Shown here: in pieces, positions 7,730-16,666 of the stretch
Layout of the letters: each line of letters begins with the position of its first letter
How positions within the stretch are numbered: the stretch's first letter is position 1
Source of the DNA: Azoarcus sp. KH32C
GTDB taxonomy: Bacteria > Pseudomonadota > Gammaproteobacteria > Burkholderiales > Rhodocyclaceae
Assembly (NCBI RefSeq): GCF_000349945.1
Contig: NC_020516.1
Span: 4,588,001-4,652,000 of the forward strand
DNA: 64,000 bases
Direction: 5' to 3'
Translations under genes and position numbers: made by a program
The notes under the pieces: generated by a model
The model's database searches: none
The model's input: the letters and a program-made list of their open reading frames with translations, nothing else
Told to the model about the DNA's origin: nothing

Positions 7730-9025
7730 ATGAACGCACACACCCTGTACCAGCAAAAGCGCATGAGCGCCGCCGATGCCGCAGCCCTCGTGAAATCGGG
7801 CGATACGATCGTCGTTCCGACGGGCGTGGGCGAACCGCCGAGCCTGCTTGAAGCGCTGTCTGAACGGCGTCATGGCCTCGAGAACGTCACCGTCAGCCAA
7901 ATCCTGCCGCTGCGCAAATACGGCTACTTCGACCCCGAAACCGTCCGCAACATCCGCCACAGCGCCTACTTCTTCGGCGGCGCTTCACGCCCGGGCGGCC
8001 AGGCGGGCTGGGTCGACTTCGTGCCGAACTACTTCTCGGAACTGCCGCAACTCATCGACCGCGGCCTCACGCCGGCGGACGTCGTCTTCTCGATGGCGTC
8101 CCCGATGGACGAGCACGGCTACTTCTCGCTCTCGCTCGCCCCGGATTACACGATGGCCGCGGTCAAGAAAGCGCGCGCGATCATCCTCGAAGTAAACCCG
8201 AACGTCCCCTTTGCCTACGGCGACTGCCACGTGCATGTGTCCCAAGTCGCAGCGATCGTCACCAGCGACGGACCGCTGACCGAAGTCGGCCTCCCGGCGA
8301 TCGGCCCCGTGCAGGAAGCGATCGGCAAGTACGTCGCCGACCTGATCGACGACGGCTCCACGCTGCAGATCGGCTACGGCGGCATCCCCGACGCCGTCGT
8401 GATGCAGCTGAAGCATAAGCACGACCTCGGCATCCACACCGAGATGATCGGCGACGGCATCCTCACCCTGATCGAATCGGGCGCCGTCACCAACCGCAAG
8501 AAGACCCACAAGCCCGGCAAGATGCTGGCGACCTTCGCGCTCGGCTCGAACAAGCTCTACCAGTACATGCACCGCAATCCGTCGCTCGAAATGCACCCGG
8601 TCGACGTCACCAACGACCCCTACCTGGCCGCCCAGAACGACAAGCTGATCGCGATCAACGCGACCATGCAGGTCGACTTCCTCGGCCAGTGCGGCTCGGA
8701 AAGCCTCGGCTTCGCGCCCTACTCCGGCACCGGCGGCCAGGCCGACTTCGTGCGCGCCGCGAACCGTTCCAAGGACGGCAAGGCCTTCATCGTGCTGCCC
8801 TCCACCGCCAAGGACGGCAGCATCTCGCGCATCGTGCCGACACTTACTCCGGGCACCCACGTCACCACGAGCAAGAACGACATCAACTACGTCGTCACCG
8901 AATACGGCGTCGCCCAGCTGCGCGGCAAGAGCGCCAAGCAGCGCTGCGAAGCCCTGATCGGAATCGCCCACCCCGACTTCCGCGGCGAACTGCGCGAAGC
9001 CGCGAAGCGGATAAACCTGCTGTAA
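7730..9025 (+). CDS. acetyl-CoA hydrolase/transferase family protein (4-hydroxybutyrate CoA-transferase-like)
   Basis: 431 residues from the ATG at 7730, which follows a purine-rich GGAGAGAGAG site; the open frame reaches 7640 but that would include the promoter. The fold is class I CoA-transferase: GYGGIPDAVV near residue 217 and LGIHTEMIGDG near residue 236, where the Glu is likely the catalytic residue that forms the CoA thioester. FLGQCGSESLG and GTGGQADFVRAA (about 325-345) are conserved in the 4-hydroxybutyrate/butyrate CoA-transferase branch. The exact acyl substrate cannot be told. It is a single-gene unit under its own controlled promoter (7627-7677). Confidence 0.85.
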   Translation: MNAHTLYQQKRMSAADAAALVKSGDTIVVPTGVGEPPSLLEALSERRHGLENVTVSQILPLRKYGYFDPETVRNIRHSAYFFGGASRPGGQAGWVDFVPNYFSELPQLIDRGLTPADVVFSMASPMDEHGYFSLSLAPDYTMAAVKKARAIILEVNPNVPFAYGDCHVHVSQVAAIVTSDGPLTEVGLPAIGPVQEAIGKYVADLIDDGSTLQIGYGGIPDAVVMQLKHKHDLGIHTEMIGDGILTLIESGAVTNRKKTHKPGKMLATFALGSNKLYQYMHRNPSLEMHPVDVTNDPYLAAQNDKLIAINATMQVDFLGQCGSESLGFAPYSGTGGQADFVRAANRSKDGKAFIVLPSTAKDGSISRIVPTLTPGTHVTTSKNDINYVVTEYGVAQLRGKSAKQRCEALIGIAHPDFRGELREAAKRINLL

Positions 9026-9044
9026 GGCTCGCACAAGCGGTCCC

Positions 9045-9230
9045 GGCGGAGAGGCGGGTTCGTCCGTGGGGCTGTCGTGAGCGCCGACGTGTTCAGGGGC
9101 ACGGGGGAAACAAGGCGACGCATGTCTGAGCCCGAAGGGCGAGTTTGCGTCGCCGCCCCCGGGCACCTGAACACGTCGGGCAGCCGAAGGCCGCGAGCGT
9201 CTGCCCCACGGACGAATCCGCCTCTCTGCC
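9045..9230. repeat. large nested palindromic intergenic element
   Basis: Outer arms 9045-9071 and 9204-9230 match in 25 of 27 positions; middle arms 9084-9106 and 9157-9179 also pair closely; an inner pair lies at 9114-9122 and 9146-9154; the tip GCCC-GAA-GGGC is at 9130-9140. Transcribed, the whole 186 bases would fold into one long interrupted hairpin, and both outer mismatches would be G-U pairs on the plus-strand RNA. It has no coding content. It resembles the repeated palindromic (MITE- or REP-like) elements of betaproteobacteria, but a copy count needs the genome. Confidence 0.7.
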
Positions 9231-9273
9231 CCCCATGCGCGTCCAGATGGCCCAAAATAAGGCCTGGACTCCC

Positions 9274-10182
9274 ATGATGCCCACGCCGAGTAAGCCCCTC
9301 CCGATGACGCCCGCGACACGCCTGCTATGGCTGCTCGCGGGCCTCGTCCTGCTCGTCTGCAATGCGCACGCAGCCCCCTTCGAGCATGGCCTGCTGTGGG
9401 AAATCAGCCGTCCCGGCATCGCGCCGAGCTACCTCTTCGGCACCATGCACATCGCCGATCCCCGCGTGCTGAAGCTGCCGCCCGCAGTCTCCAAGGCCTT
9501 CTCCAACTCGCGCACCTTCGCGCTCGAGCTCTACCCGGACGAAGCCGTCGCACAACGCTTCAACGAAGCCAGCCAGCTCGAAAACGGCGCCCGCCTGTCG
9601 CGACTGCTCTCGCCATCCGCCTACGCCGCGCTCGAATCCCGGCTCGTCCAGCGCGGACTCAGCCAAGAGCGCCTCGACCGCCTCAAGCCTTGGGCGGCCC
9701 TGCTGCTTGCCACCGCCGCCGCGATCGACGGCGGCGAAAGCCTCGACATCTCGCTCTACGTCCGCGCCCGTTACGCCAACATGCGCATCGAAGAACTCGA
9801 CAGCGTCGAAGAACAGATCGCCGTCTTCGACGACCTGCCCGAAGACACCCAACTCGCACTGCTCACAGTCGCCCTCGAACGCTACGACGCGCTGCACGAC
9901 GAACTCGAAGACAGCATCCGCGCCTACCTCCGCCGCAATCTCGCCGAACTGACGACGCTCGCGCGCCGCAACGCTGGCACAAGCACCGAAGAACGGCGCC
10001 ACTTCGCCGTCTTCGAAAAAAAGATCATCGAGGACCGCAGCGTCACAATGGCCTACCGCCTGCAGGCCCACCTGCGCCGCGGCCACACCTTCGCCGCTGT
10101 GGGCGCCCTGCACCTCTATGGCGAAAAAGGCATGCTCAAGCTACTGCAGGACGACGGCTGGCAGGTCCGCCGCCTCTACTGA
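9274..10182 (+). CDS. TraB/GumN family protein, exported
   Basis: About 302 residues if started at 9274; 9277 and 9304 are also possible, and the frame is open to 9145 inside the palindromic element, which is not likely coding. After the start comes a signal peptide-like segment (LLWLLAGLVLLVCNAHA, ending near 9372), so the protein is probably periplasmic. The family motif SYLFGTMHIADPRV follows directly, and the C-terminal motif TFAAVGALHLYGEKGMLKLL is present. Family members share a fold with the Tiki metalloproteases, whose GxxH motifs are seen here (FGTMH, GALH). The role in this organism is unknown. dinB follows after 8 bases. Confidence 0.85.
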   Translation: MMPTPSKPLPMTPATRLLWLLAGLVLLVCNAHAAPFEHGLLWEISRPGIAPSYLFGTMHIADPRVLKLPPAVSKAFSNSRTFALELYPDEAVAQRFNEASQLENGARLSRLLSPSAYAALESRLVQRGLSQERLDRLKPWAALLLATAAAIDGGESLDISLYVRARYANMRIEELDSVEEQIAVFDDLPEDTQLALLTVALERYDALHDELEDSIRAYLRRNLAELTTLARRNAGTSTEERRHFAVFEKKIIEDRSVTMAYRLQAHLRRGHTFAAVGALHLYGEKGMLKLLQDDGWQVRRLY

Positions 10183-10190
10183 CCCGCCCC

Positions 10191-11333
10191 ATGCAACGCC
10201 GCATCGCCCACCTCGACATGGACGCCTTCTACGCGTCCGTCGAACTGCTGCGCTACCCGCAACTCACCGGCCAGCCCGTCGTCGTCGGCGGCCGGCGCGG
10301 AATGCTGTCGCCGGAAGAAGGCTTCCCCCACCTGCGCGACTACGTCGGCCGCGGCGTCGCGACGACCGCGAGCTACGCCGCACGGGCGCTCGGCGTGCAT
10401 TCCGGCATGGGCCTGATGAAGGCTGCCGCGCTCGCCCCCGACGCGATCCTGCTACCGGCGAACTTCGACGACTACATCCGCTACTCCCGCCTCTTCAAGG
10501 CCGCCGTCGCCGAGATCGCGCCCCACATCGAAGACCGCGGCATCGACGAGATCTACATCGATCTGACCGAAGTCGCCGGCGAAACCGTCGAGCTCGCACA
10601 ACGCATCAAGGACGCGGTGCGCACCGCGACCGGGCTCTCCTGCTCGATCGGCATCACGCCGAACAAACTGCTGTCGAAGATCGCCTCCGACCTGCAGAAG
10701 CCCGACGGCCTCACCGTCATCGATGAGGCCGACATCCCCACCCGCATCTGGCCGCTGCCCGCGCGCAAGATCAACGGCATCGGCCCGCGTGCAAACGAAC
10801 GCCTCGAGGCGCTCGGCATCCACACCATTGGCGAACTCGCCGCGGCCGCGCCCGACTTCCTGGTCGGCGAATTCGGTCAGCACTACGGCCGCTGGCTGCA
10901 CGAGGCCGCGCATGGGCGCGACGAGCGCCCGGTCGTCACCGAACGCGAACCGAAGTCCATCAGCCGCGAAACGACTTTCGAGCGCGACCTCGATGTGCGC
11001 GCCAACCGCGATGAATTGACGGCGATCCTCGTCAAGCTGTGCGAGCGCGTCGCGGGCGACCTCACGCGCAAGGGCTACGCCGGCCGCACGATCGGGGTCA
11101 AGTTGCGCTATGCGGACTTCCGCACAGTCACCCGCGACGTGACGCTCGATGCGGCCACCGACGATGCGGCCGCGATCCTCGCCGCGGTGCGAAGCTGCCT
11201 CAAGCGCATCCGCTTCGAGCAACGCCTGCGGCTGCTGGGCGTACGCGTCGGCTCGCTGTTGCGTCCGGGAGAGCCCGGCTCGGCGGACGGCAACTCCCCC
11301 GACGTGGGCGTCAATCTCCGTCTCTTCGACTGA
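10191..11333 (+). CDS. dinB: DNA polymerase IV (Y-family)
   Basis: 380 residues. Error-prone translesion polymerase. The N-terminal AHLDMDAFYASVELL holds the first catalytic Asp; GIDEIYIDLTEVAG near residue 117 holds the second catalytic Asp-Glu pair; CSIGITPNKLLSKIASD near 150 is the Y-family signature, followed by helix-hairpin-helix and little-finger regions. The open frame runs back to 9327 opposite the preceding gene, but the family starts at MQRRIAHLD. It is 8 bases from the TraB/GumN gene, so they are probably cotranscribed. No LexA box was recognised upstream. Confidence 0.95.
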   Translation: MQRRIAHLDMDAFYASVELLRYPQLTGQPVVVGGRRGMLSPEEGFPHLRDYVGRGVATTASYAARALGVHSGMGLMKAAALAPDAILLPANFDDYIRYSRLFKAAVAEIAPHIEDRGIDEIYIDLTEVAGETVELAQRIKDAVRTATGLSCSIGITPNKLLSKIASDLQKPDGLTVIDEADIPTRIWPLPARKINGIGPRANERLEALGIHTIGELAAAAPDFLVGEFGQHYGRWLHEAAHGRDERPVVTEREPKSISRETTFERDLDVRANRDELTAILVKLCERVAGDLTRKGYAGRTIGVKLRYADFRTVTRDVTLDAATDDAAAILAAVRSCLKRIRFEQRLRLLGVRVGSLLRPGEPGSADGNSPDVGVNLRLFD

Positions 11334-11424
11334 ACCCGCCCTCCCGTTTCATTAAAAAGAATTAATTTGACGGGTATCAAACTGAAACGGATTCCTCGTT
11401 GAATGCCATGCTGCAGGGCAACAT

Positions 11425-11443
11425 AATACGAACGCTTCGTATT
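11425..11443. promoter_or_regulatory. inverted repeat ahead of the carbonic anhydrase gene
   Basis: AATACGAA-CGC-TTCGTATT is an exact inverted repeat with 8-base arms, in an AT-rich leader. It ends 8 bases before the AAGGAG ribosome site (11451-11456) of the gene at 11464. It may be an operator; an RNA hairpin that affects ribosome access is the alternative. Confidence 0.5.
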
Positions 11444-11463
11444 TATGCTAAAGGAGTGTTCAC

Positions 11464-12222
11464 ATGCAGTCTGCCAAGCGTCTTGCCTTGCTTCTATCCC
11501 TATCCGCCGCATCGTGCGCGTTCGCCGGCGACGCCGGTCATGCCGGCCATGCCTCCCACTGGACCTACGAGGGTCATTCGGGTCCCGAACACTGGGGCGA
11601 ACTCGAACCTCATTTCGCGATGTGCGCCGACGGCAAGAACCAGTCGCCGATCAATGTGGATTCGACGATCAAGGCCGAACTCGCTCCGATCGCCTTCTCC
11701 TACACGCTCGAAAGCCGCGAAATCCTCAACAACGGCCACACGGTGCAGGTCAATTTCGCGCCGGGGAGCAGCATCGACGTGGCCGGACGCCATTACGAAC
11801 TGAAGCAGGTGCATTTCCACACACCGAGCGAAAACCTGATCGCCGGCCGCAGCTTTGCCGCCGAAGCGCACTTCGTGCACGCGGACAGCAACGGCAACCT
11901 GGCCGTGGTGGCGGTGATGCTCGAGGAAGGCGCGAAGAACGATGCCATCGCCTTGCTGCAGGACAAGGCACCGAGGGCCGCGGGCGAGCACACCGCATTC
12001 GGCGACGGCCCGGCGCTCAAGTCGCTGCTGCCGCAGAATCGCGACTACTTCACCTACAGCGGCTCGCTGACCACGCCGCCCTGCAGCGAAGGCGTCACCT
12101 GGCTCGTGATGAAGCAACCGCTGACGATCGCCCGCAGCCAGGTCGAAGCGCTGACCCAGGCGATGAACGGTCCGAACAACCGCCCCGTCCAGCAGCTGAA
12201 CGCGCGTCTCGTCCTGAAATAA
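11464..12222 (+). CDS. alpha-class carbonic anhydrase, periplasmic
   Basis: 252 residues. Hydrates CO2 to bicarbonate. A signal peptide covers about residues 1-21 (cleavage near AFA-GD). Zinc ligands are visible in QVHFHTPSEN (two His near residue 118) and AEAHFVH (third His near 138), and NQSPIN and LTTPPCSEGVTW are classic alpha-class motifs. Length is typical for bacterial periplasmic enzymes. AAGGAG at 11451-11456 sets the start. Monocistronic, with a hairpin shared with the convergent gene downstream. Confidence 0.95.
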   Translation: MQSAKRLALLLSLSAASCAFAGDAGHAGHASHWTYEGHSGPEHWGELEPHFAMCADGKNQSPINVDSTIKAELAPIAFSYTLESREILNNGHTVQVNFAPGSSIDVAGRHYELKQVHFHTPSENLIAGRSFAAEAHFVHADSNGNLAVVAVMLEEGAKNDAIALLQDKAPRAAGEHTAFGDGPALKSLLPQNRDYFTYSGSLTTPPCSEGVTWLVMKQPLTIARSQVEALTQAMNGPNNRPVQQLNARLVLK

Positions 12223-12232
12223 GTCCGGGATG

Positions 12233-12263
12233 AGCCCGGGTGGCCTCGCGGACCGCCCGGGCT
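12233..12263. terminator. hairpin between convergent genes
   Basis: AGCCCGGG at 12233-12240 pairs with CCCGGGCT at 12256-12263 around a 15-base loop that can pair further. It sits between the carbonic anhydrase (+) and the DUF945 gene (-) and could stop both. There is no clear T-tract. Confidence 0.5.
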
Positions 12264-12272
12264 ATCGGCGCA

Positions 12273-13775
12273 TCAGCGCGCCGGAGCCAGGCTGCCGGAC
12301 TGCGCGTGCGCCGCGCCGTCGCTTCCAGCCGCCGCACCGAGTGCGAAGGGATTGACCGGCTTGCCGTTGATCTTCAGCTCGCCGCCGCGGAATTCCAGTG
12401 CCGTCTTGACGAAGCCCTGCTCGCGCTGCACCAGGCCCTGCGCGGCATAGCCGGCGAGCTGCAGGTCAACGCGGCGCGCGGCTTCCTCGGCCGATACGGC
12501 CTCATCCTTCTGCATGTCGGCAATCAGACCCTCGGGCAGCGAAGCGTTGCCGCTCACATCGAGTTTGCCGATCAGCACGAAGGGATTCTGCAGGTCGTCC
12601 GGCGAAAGCTGGTTCGTGCGCACGCGCAAGGCCATCGTCGCGTCGCCGTGCGGACTGCGGAAGCTGATGCGGTCGATGCTGATCTCCGGGTCGTGCGCGA
12701 GCAACTCGCGCGCGGGCTCGGCGAGCGCGGCCAGCGCGAACGCGGTCTGGCCTTGCCGCGCCTGCCGCAGCGCCTCGTCCGAATACATGCTCATCACCGC
12801 GCGCGACAGCTTGGCGACGGTGCGGGCATGCAGGTGGTTCAGGCTCAGGTCATAGTGCGCCGGTCCGTAGTCCTGCGCGCCGACCTGCACGGTCTCGGCA
12901 CCAAGCTTGGCGCTGATGTCGACGAACTCGCCCTTCGCGGGGGAGCTCACGTCATACGCCACCTGCTTCAGCAGCAGCGCTTCCGGCTTCTCGCCTCCTT
13001 CGCCGGCCGCGGCCGCCGCGCGCGGCGTCATGCGGACTTCATCGATCACGATCTTCTGGCTGCCGGCGTAGAGCAAGGGCTCGTCCTCGAAGACCCGCGA
13101 CTGATCGCCACTCATGCGAATGCCGGTCACGACGAGATGCGAAGCGCCATCCTCGATCTCGAGGCCGGGCGCCTCGCCCTGCATCGAGTAGCGCTGCATG
13201 TGGCGCGTGAAATCGACCGTAAACTTCAGGCCCTGCCAGCTGACATGGCGCTCGCCGCCATCCTTCGCGGGCACCGAGGTCTTGAAGGCCGGACTCGTCA
13301 GCGTCGTGCTGCCGCCTCCCGAGAATCCATACACCGTCTTGAGTTGCACCGGCGCAGCATCGCCGAACATCTTCGCCATCTGCGCCTTCGCGGCCTCGTC
13401 GAGCACGAGACCGGCTTCCGCGGTCGCCGCCCCGATCGTCCGCAGCCCGGGCAGCGGACCATGCGCGATCTCCGAGCGCACCGTGAAGCGTACCGGCTCC
13501 AGCGGAGCCTCCGTGGCCGCCGCCCCGTCCTCACCCGCGCGGGCAAGCGCGCTCAACAGCTCGCCATTGAGTTCGAAGGTCACGACTTCGGTCGAATGGA
13601 AGACGCCGCGCTCGAAGGTGCGCTCCACGACCTTGACGTAGGGCTGCTCGGTCAGCTGCTGGTATTGGGCATCGAGGGCGCTTTCGACCTGCTTGCCCAG
13701 CAGCCAGGCGCTTGCCGGATACGCGATACCGAGCGCCACGGCGACGGCGGTGGCGATCTTGGCGGGTTTGTTCAT
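12273..13775 (-). CDS. DUF945 (YdgA-like) family protein
   Basis: 500 residues. The N-terminus MNKPAKIATAVAVALG plus IAYPASAWLLGKQVE is a signal anchor, followed by ERTFERGVFHSTEVVTFEL (about residues 51-70), which matches the YdgA/DUF945 family of inner-membrane anchored, periplasm-facing proteins of unknown function. The C-terminal part has repeated beta-rich patterns (ELKINGKPVNPF). Length is that of the family. It stands alone, convergent with the carbonic anhydrase gene. Confidence 0.8.
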   Translation of the reverse strand: MNKPAKIATAVAVALGIAYPASAWLLGKQVESALDAQYQQLTEQPYVKVVERTFERGVFHSTEVVTFELNGELLSALARAGEDGAAATEAPLEPVRFTVRSEIAHGPLPGLRTIGAATAEAGLVLDEAAKAQMAKMFGDAAPVQLKTVYGFSGGGSTTLTSPAFKTSVPAKDGGERHVSWQGLKFTVDFTRHMQRYSMQGEAPGLEIEDGASHLVVTGIRMSGDQSRVFEDEPLLYAGSQKIVIDEVRMTPRAAAAAGEGGEKPEALLLKQVAYDVSSPAKGEFVDISAKLGAETVQVGAQDYGPAHYDLSLNHLHARTVAKLSRAVMSMYSDEALRQARQGQTAFALAALAEPARELLAHDPEISIDRISFRSPHGDATMALRVRTNQLSPDDLQNPFVLIGKLDVSGNASLPEGLIADMQKDEAVSAEEAARRVDLQLAGYAAQGLVQREQGFVKTALEFRGGELKINGKPVNPFALGAAAGSDGAAHAQSGSLAPAR

Positions 13776-13888
13776 GTCGGGAGGGTTCCTGATATCGGGA
13801 GGTGCGCGGAAGTGACCATGGTATATGCAATCGGCAGGCGCGCGAAAGCCCGCCGCTTCACGCCACTTGGCTTTCCGCGCCCCGGTCC

Positions 13889-15400
13889 TTACATCGGCTC
13901 GCCGCGCAGTGCGCGCAGATGCCAGTCAAACACTTCCTCGAGCAGGTGGGGCGTCTGCCGTCCGGGCGAGCGCTCGAGCGCCCGCTTGTAGTAGTCGCGC
14001 AGCGCAGGGCGGAAGTCGGGATGCGCGCAGTTCTCGATCACGACGCGCGCACGCTGCTTCGGCGACAGGCCACGCAGGTCGGCGAGGCCTTGCTCGGTGA
14101 CGATGACCTGCACGTCGTGCTCGGTGTGATCCACATGCGAGGCCATCGGCACAATGCACGACACGGCGCCGTTCTTTGCCTGCGAGGGCGTCATGAAGAT
14201 CGACAGGTAGGCGTTGCGCGCAAAGTCGCCCGAGCCGCCGATGCCGTTCATGATCTTGCTGCCCATCACGTGCGTCGAATTGACGTTGCCGTAGATGTCG
14301 GCTTCGATCATGCCGTTCATCGCGATCACGCCGAGGCGGCGGATCACTTCGGGGTGATTGCTGATCTCCTGCGGGCGCAGGATGATGCGCTCGCGGTAAC
14401 GACCGAGGTCGGCATTGAGCCGCGCGAGCGCGTCGTTGCTGAGCGAGAACGCGGTCGCCGACGCGCAGGCGAGCTTGCCCGAGCGGACCATGTCGAGCAT
14501 GCCGTCCTGCAGCACCTCGGTGTAGGCCGTCATGTTCTCGAACGGACCGTCGTTGAGGCCGGCCATCACCGCGTTCGCGATATTGCCGACGCCGGACTGC
14601 AGCGGCAGCAGGTCCTTCGGCAGGCGGCCCTTGCGAACTTCGTGCTGGAAGAATTCGAGGATGTGGCCGGCGATCAGGCGCGAGTTCTCGTCGGGCGCCG
14701 AGAACGCCGAATTGCGGTCCGGGCTATGGGTCTCGACGATCGCGATGACCTTGTCGAGATCGCAGCGCAGGTATGGCTCGCCGATGCGGTCGGCCGGCGT
14801 CACGATCGGGATCGGCTTGCGGTGCGGCGGCAGCTGCGTGCCGTAATAGATGTCGTGCATCCCTTCGAGGTGGGCGCTCTGCCAGGAATTCACCTCGAGG
14901 ATGATGCGGTCGGCCTGATCCAGCCAGGTCTTGTTGTTGCCGACCGATGACGAGGGTATCAGCCGCCCGTCCTCCAGGATGCCGGCGACCTCGACCACTG
15001 CGATGTCGAGCTTGCCCAGGAAGCCAGACCACACGAACTGCGCGACATGCGACAGGTGGATGTCGATGTACTCCATCTCGCCGGCGTTGATGCGCTTGCG
15101 GCAGGTCGGGTCGGACTGGTAGGGCAGCCGCATCTCGATGCCATCGACCATCGCAAGCGCGCCGTCGAGCTCGGGAGCGGTCGATGCGCCCGTCCATACG
15201 CCGATCTTGAAATGCTTGCCATTCACGTTGGCGTCCATGATGCGCTTGGCGAGCGCGGACGGCACGGCCTTCGGGTAGCCCGCGCCGGTGAAGCCGCTCA
15301 TGCCGACATTGACGCCGGAGGGGATCAGAGCCGCGGCCTCCTCGGCCGACATGACCCGGTTGCGAAGCGCGGCGCAATGGATGCGGTTTTCTCTGCTCAT
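13889..15400 (-). CDS. succinyl-CoA:acetate CoA-transferase / acetyl-CoA hydrolase family
   Basis: 503 residues from the ATG at 15400 (MSRENRIHC); the frame is open to 15586, but that part runs through a hairpin leader and is not conserved in character. It is the long class I CoA-transferase type (about 500 residues) that includes succinyl-CoA:acetate CoA-transferase. Conserved segments seen: MSGFTGAGYPKAVP near residue 34, GVGNIANAVMAGL near 270, TEVLQDGMLDMV near 293 with the probable catalytic Glu, and NGIGGSGDFARNA near 385. Substrate is not settled by sequence. It is divergent from the LysR gene at 15683, and a terminator-like hairpin lies in its leader (15421-15444). Confidence 0.88.
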   Translation of the reverse strand: MSRENRIHCAALRNRVMSAEEAAALIPSGVNVGMSGFTGAGYPKAVPSALAKRIMDANVNGKHFKIGVWTGASTAPELDGALAMVDGIEMRLPYQSDPTCRKRINAGEMEYIDIHLSHVAQFVWSGFLGKLDIAVVEVAGILEDGRLIPSSSVGNNKTWLDQADRIILEVNSWQSAHLEGMHDIYYGTQLPPHRKPIPIVTPADRIGEPYLRCDLDKVIAIVETHSPDRNSAFSAPDENSRLIAGHILEFFQHEVRKGRLPKDLLPLQSGVGNIANAVMAGLNDGPFENMTAYTEVLQDGMLDMVRSGKLACASATAFSLSNDALARLNADLGRYRERIILRPQEISNHPEVIRRLGVIAMNGMIEADIYGNVNSTHVMGSKIMNGIGGSGDFARNAYLSIFMTPSQAKNGAVSCIVPMASHVDHTEHDVQVIVTEQGLADLRGLSPKQRARVVIENCAHPDFRPALRDYYKRALERSPGRQTPHLLEEVFDWHLRALRGEPM

Positions 15401-15420
15401 GGAAAGCACGACCTCACGAC

Positions 15421-15444
15421 AAAAAGACGCCCGCTGGCGCGGGC
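15421..15444 (-). terminator. terminator-like hairpin in the leader of the CoA-transferase gene
   Basis: On the minus strand GCCCGC-GCCA-GCGGGC is followed after three bases by five T residues, the form of an intrinsic terminator. It lies only about 20 bases before the start codon at 15400, with about 280 bases of leader and promoter region between the two divergent genes. It could attenuate expression of the gene it precedes. Confidence 0.55.
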
Positions 15445-15682
15445 GCAATAGCACGACACCAACGTGCAGGAGACATGGATGCTGCATCCGGGAAATCGGA
15501 AACTGCGCGCCACCGGCAGGCCGATGACGCGCACTCCGATCGATCGAAGACCCCGGCGGCGACAGGAGGGAGGAGGCCGCCGGCACCCGTATCGGATGCG
15601 CTGCGCAGTCTATTCGGGGCTTTACGGAGCGACAAACGACGATTTATGATCCAACGAATTAGCCCTGCTTAATCATGAGGCC

Positions 15683-16666
15683 ATGCGTTACCGCCTCCCC
15701 CACCTTCCGCTGCTGCGCACCTTCGAGGCCGCCGCACGCCACCTGAGCTTCAAGAAAGCCGCCGCCGAACTGTGCGTGACGCCGGCTGCCGTCAGCCAGC
15801 AGATCAAGGCGCTCGAAGTCGAGCTGGGCGTCCCCCTCTTCCACCGCATGACGCGCGCGCTGGCGCTGACCGAGCAGGGCCGAAACATGCTGCCGAAGAT
15901 CCGCGAAGGCTTCGACTGCCTCGCCGCGGCAATCGAAGGTGCACGGCAGGCACCGGCAGACCGCCAGCTCACCGTCACCGCGCCCCCATCCTTCGCCGGG
16001 CACTGGCTGCTGCCGCGCCTGCCCGATTTCACGCATCGGCATCCGGAAGTGGCGCTACGCCTGTCGAGCACGCCGGATACCGTCGACCGCCGCGGCGAGG
16101 CCGCGATGCTCAAGCGCCTCGATGCCGACCTGCGCGCCGGCCGCAGCGAAGTCGCGATTCTCTATGGTCGCGGCGACTACGCCGGCTACGTCGTCGACCG
16201 GCTGTTCTCGCCCGACTACGTGCCGGTCTGCGCTCCCGCGCTGATCACCGACGGGACGCCCTTGCGGCGGCCGGCCGATCTCGCCCGCCACGTGCTGATC
16301 CACGACGAGACGCTCGACGAGGGCAGCCGCGGACAGGTCAATGCGGGCTGGACGCAGTGGCTGGCGCGAGCCGGAACCGTCGGCGTCGACCCGCAGCGCG
16401 GCCTGCGCTTCGCGAACGCGGCGCTGTCGCTGGAAGCCGCGCTGGCGGGGCACGGCGTCGCCCTCGCGCCGCGGCCGCTGGTCGAAACGCGGGTCGCCGC
16501 GGGCAGCCTCGTGATCCCCTTCGACGTATCGTTGCCCTCGCCCTTCGCCTATTATCTCGTCATGCACGAGGCGATCGCGCGGCAGGCGGCCGTCACGGCC
16601 TTCCGCTCCTGGCTCGCCGCCGAAGCCGCCGCCCCGCCCCACCCCTCCGGAGAATCCGATCGATGA
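15683..16666 (+). CDS. LysR-type transcriptional regulator, GcvA-like
   Basis: 327 residues. The winged helix-turn-helix is at about residues 8-65 (LRTFEAAARHLSFKKAA, then VTPAAVSQQIKALE and GVPLFHRMTRALALTEQG), and the rest is a LysR substrate-binding domain. The LPLLRTFEAAARHLSF opening and TPAAVSQQIK are typical of the GcvA subgroup. It is divergent from the CoA-transferase gene at 13889-15400, the usual arrangement for a LysR regulator and its target. Its TGA overlaps the SDR start (ATGA), so the two are cotranscribed. Effector unknown. Confidence 0.9.
   Translation: MRYRLPHLPLLRTFEAAARHLSFKKAAAELCVTPAAVSQQIKALEVELGVPLFHRMTRALALTEQGRNMLPKIREGFDCLAAAIEGARQAPADRQLTVTAPPSFAGHWLLPRLPDFTHRHPEVALRLSSTPDTVDRRGEAAMLKRLDADLRAGRSEVAILYGRGDYAGYVVDRLFSPDYVPVCAPALITDGTPLRRPADLARHVLIHDETLDEGSRGQVNAGWTQWLARAGTVGVDPQRGLRFANAALSLEAALAGHGVALAPRPLVETRVAAGSLVIPFDVSLPSPFAYYLVMHEAIARQAAVTAFRSWLAAEAAAPPHPSGESDR

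Noticed and set aside
9045..9230. A CRISPR array or insertion sequence in the palindromic region
   Set aside because: No repeated spacer units and no transposase gene; only nested inverted repeats are present.
12240..13991. A long plus-strand frame over the DUF945 gene
   Set aside because: His/Arg/Leu-rich product with no recognisable domain; the minus strand carries a signal anchor and family motif.
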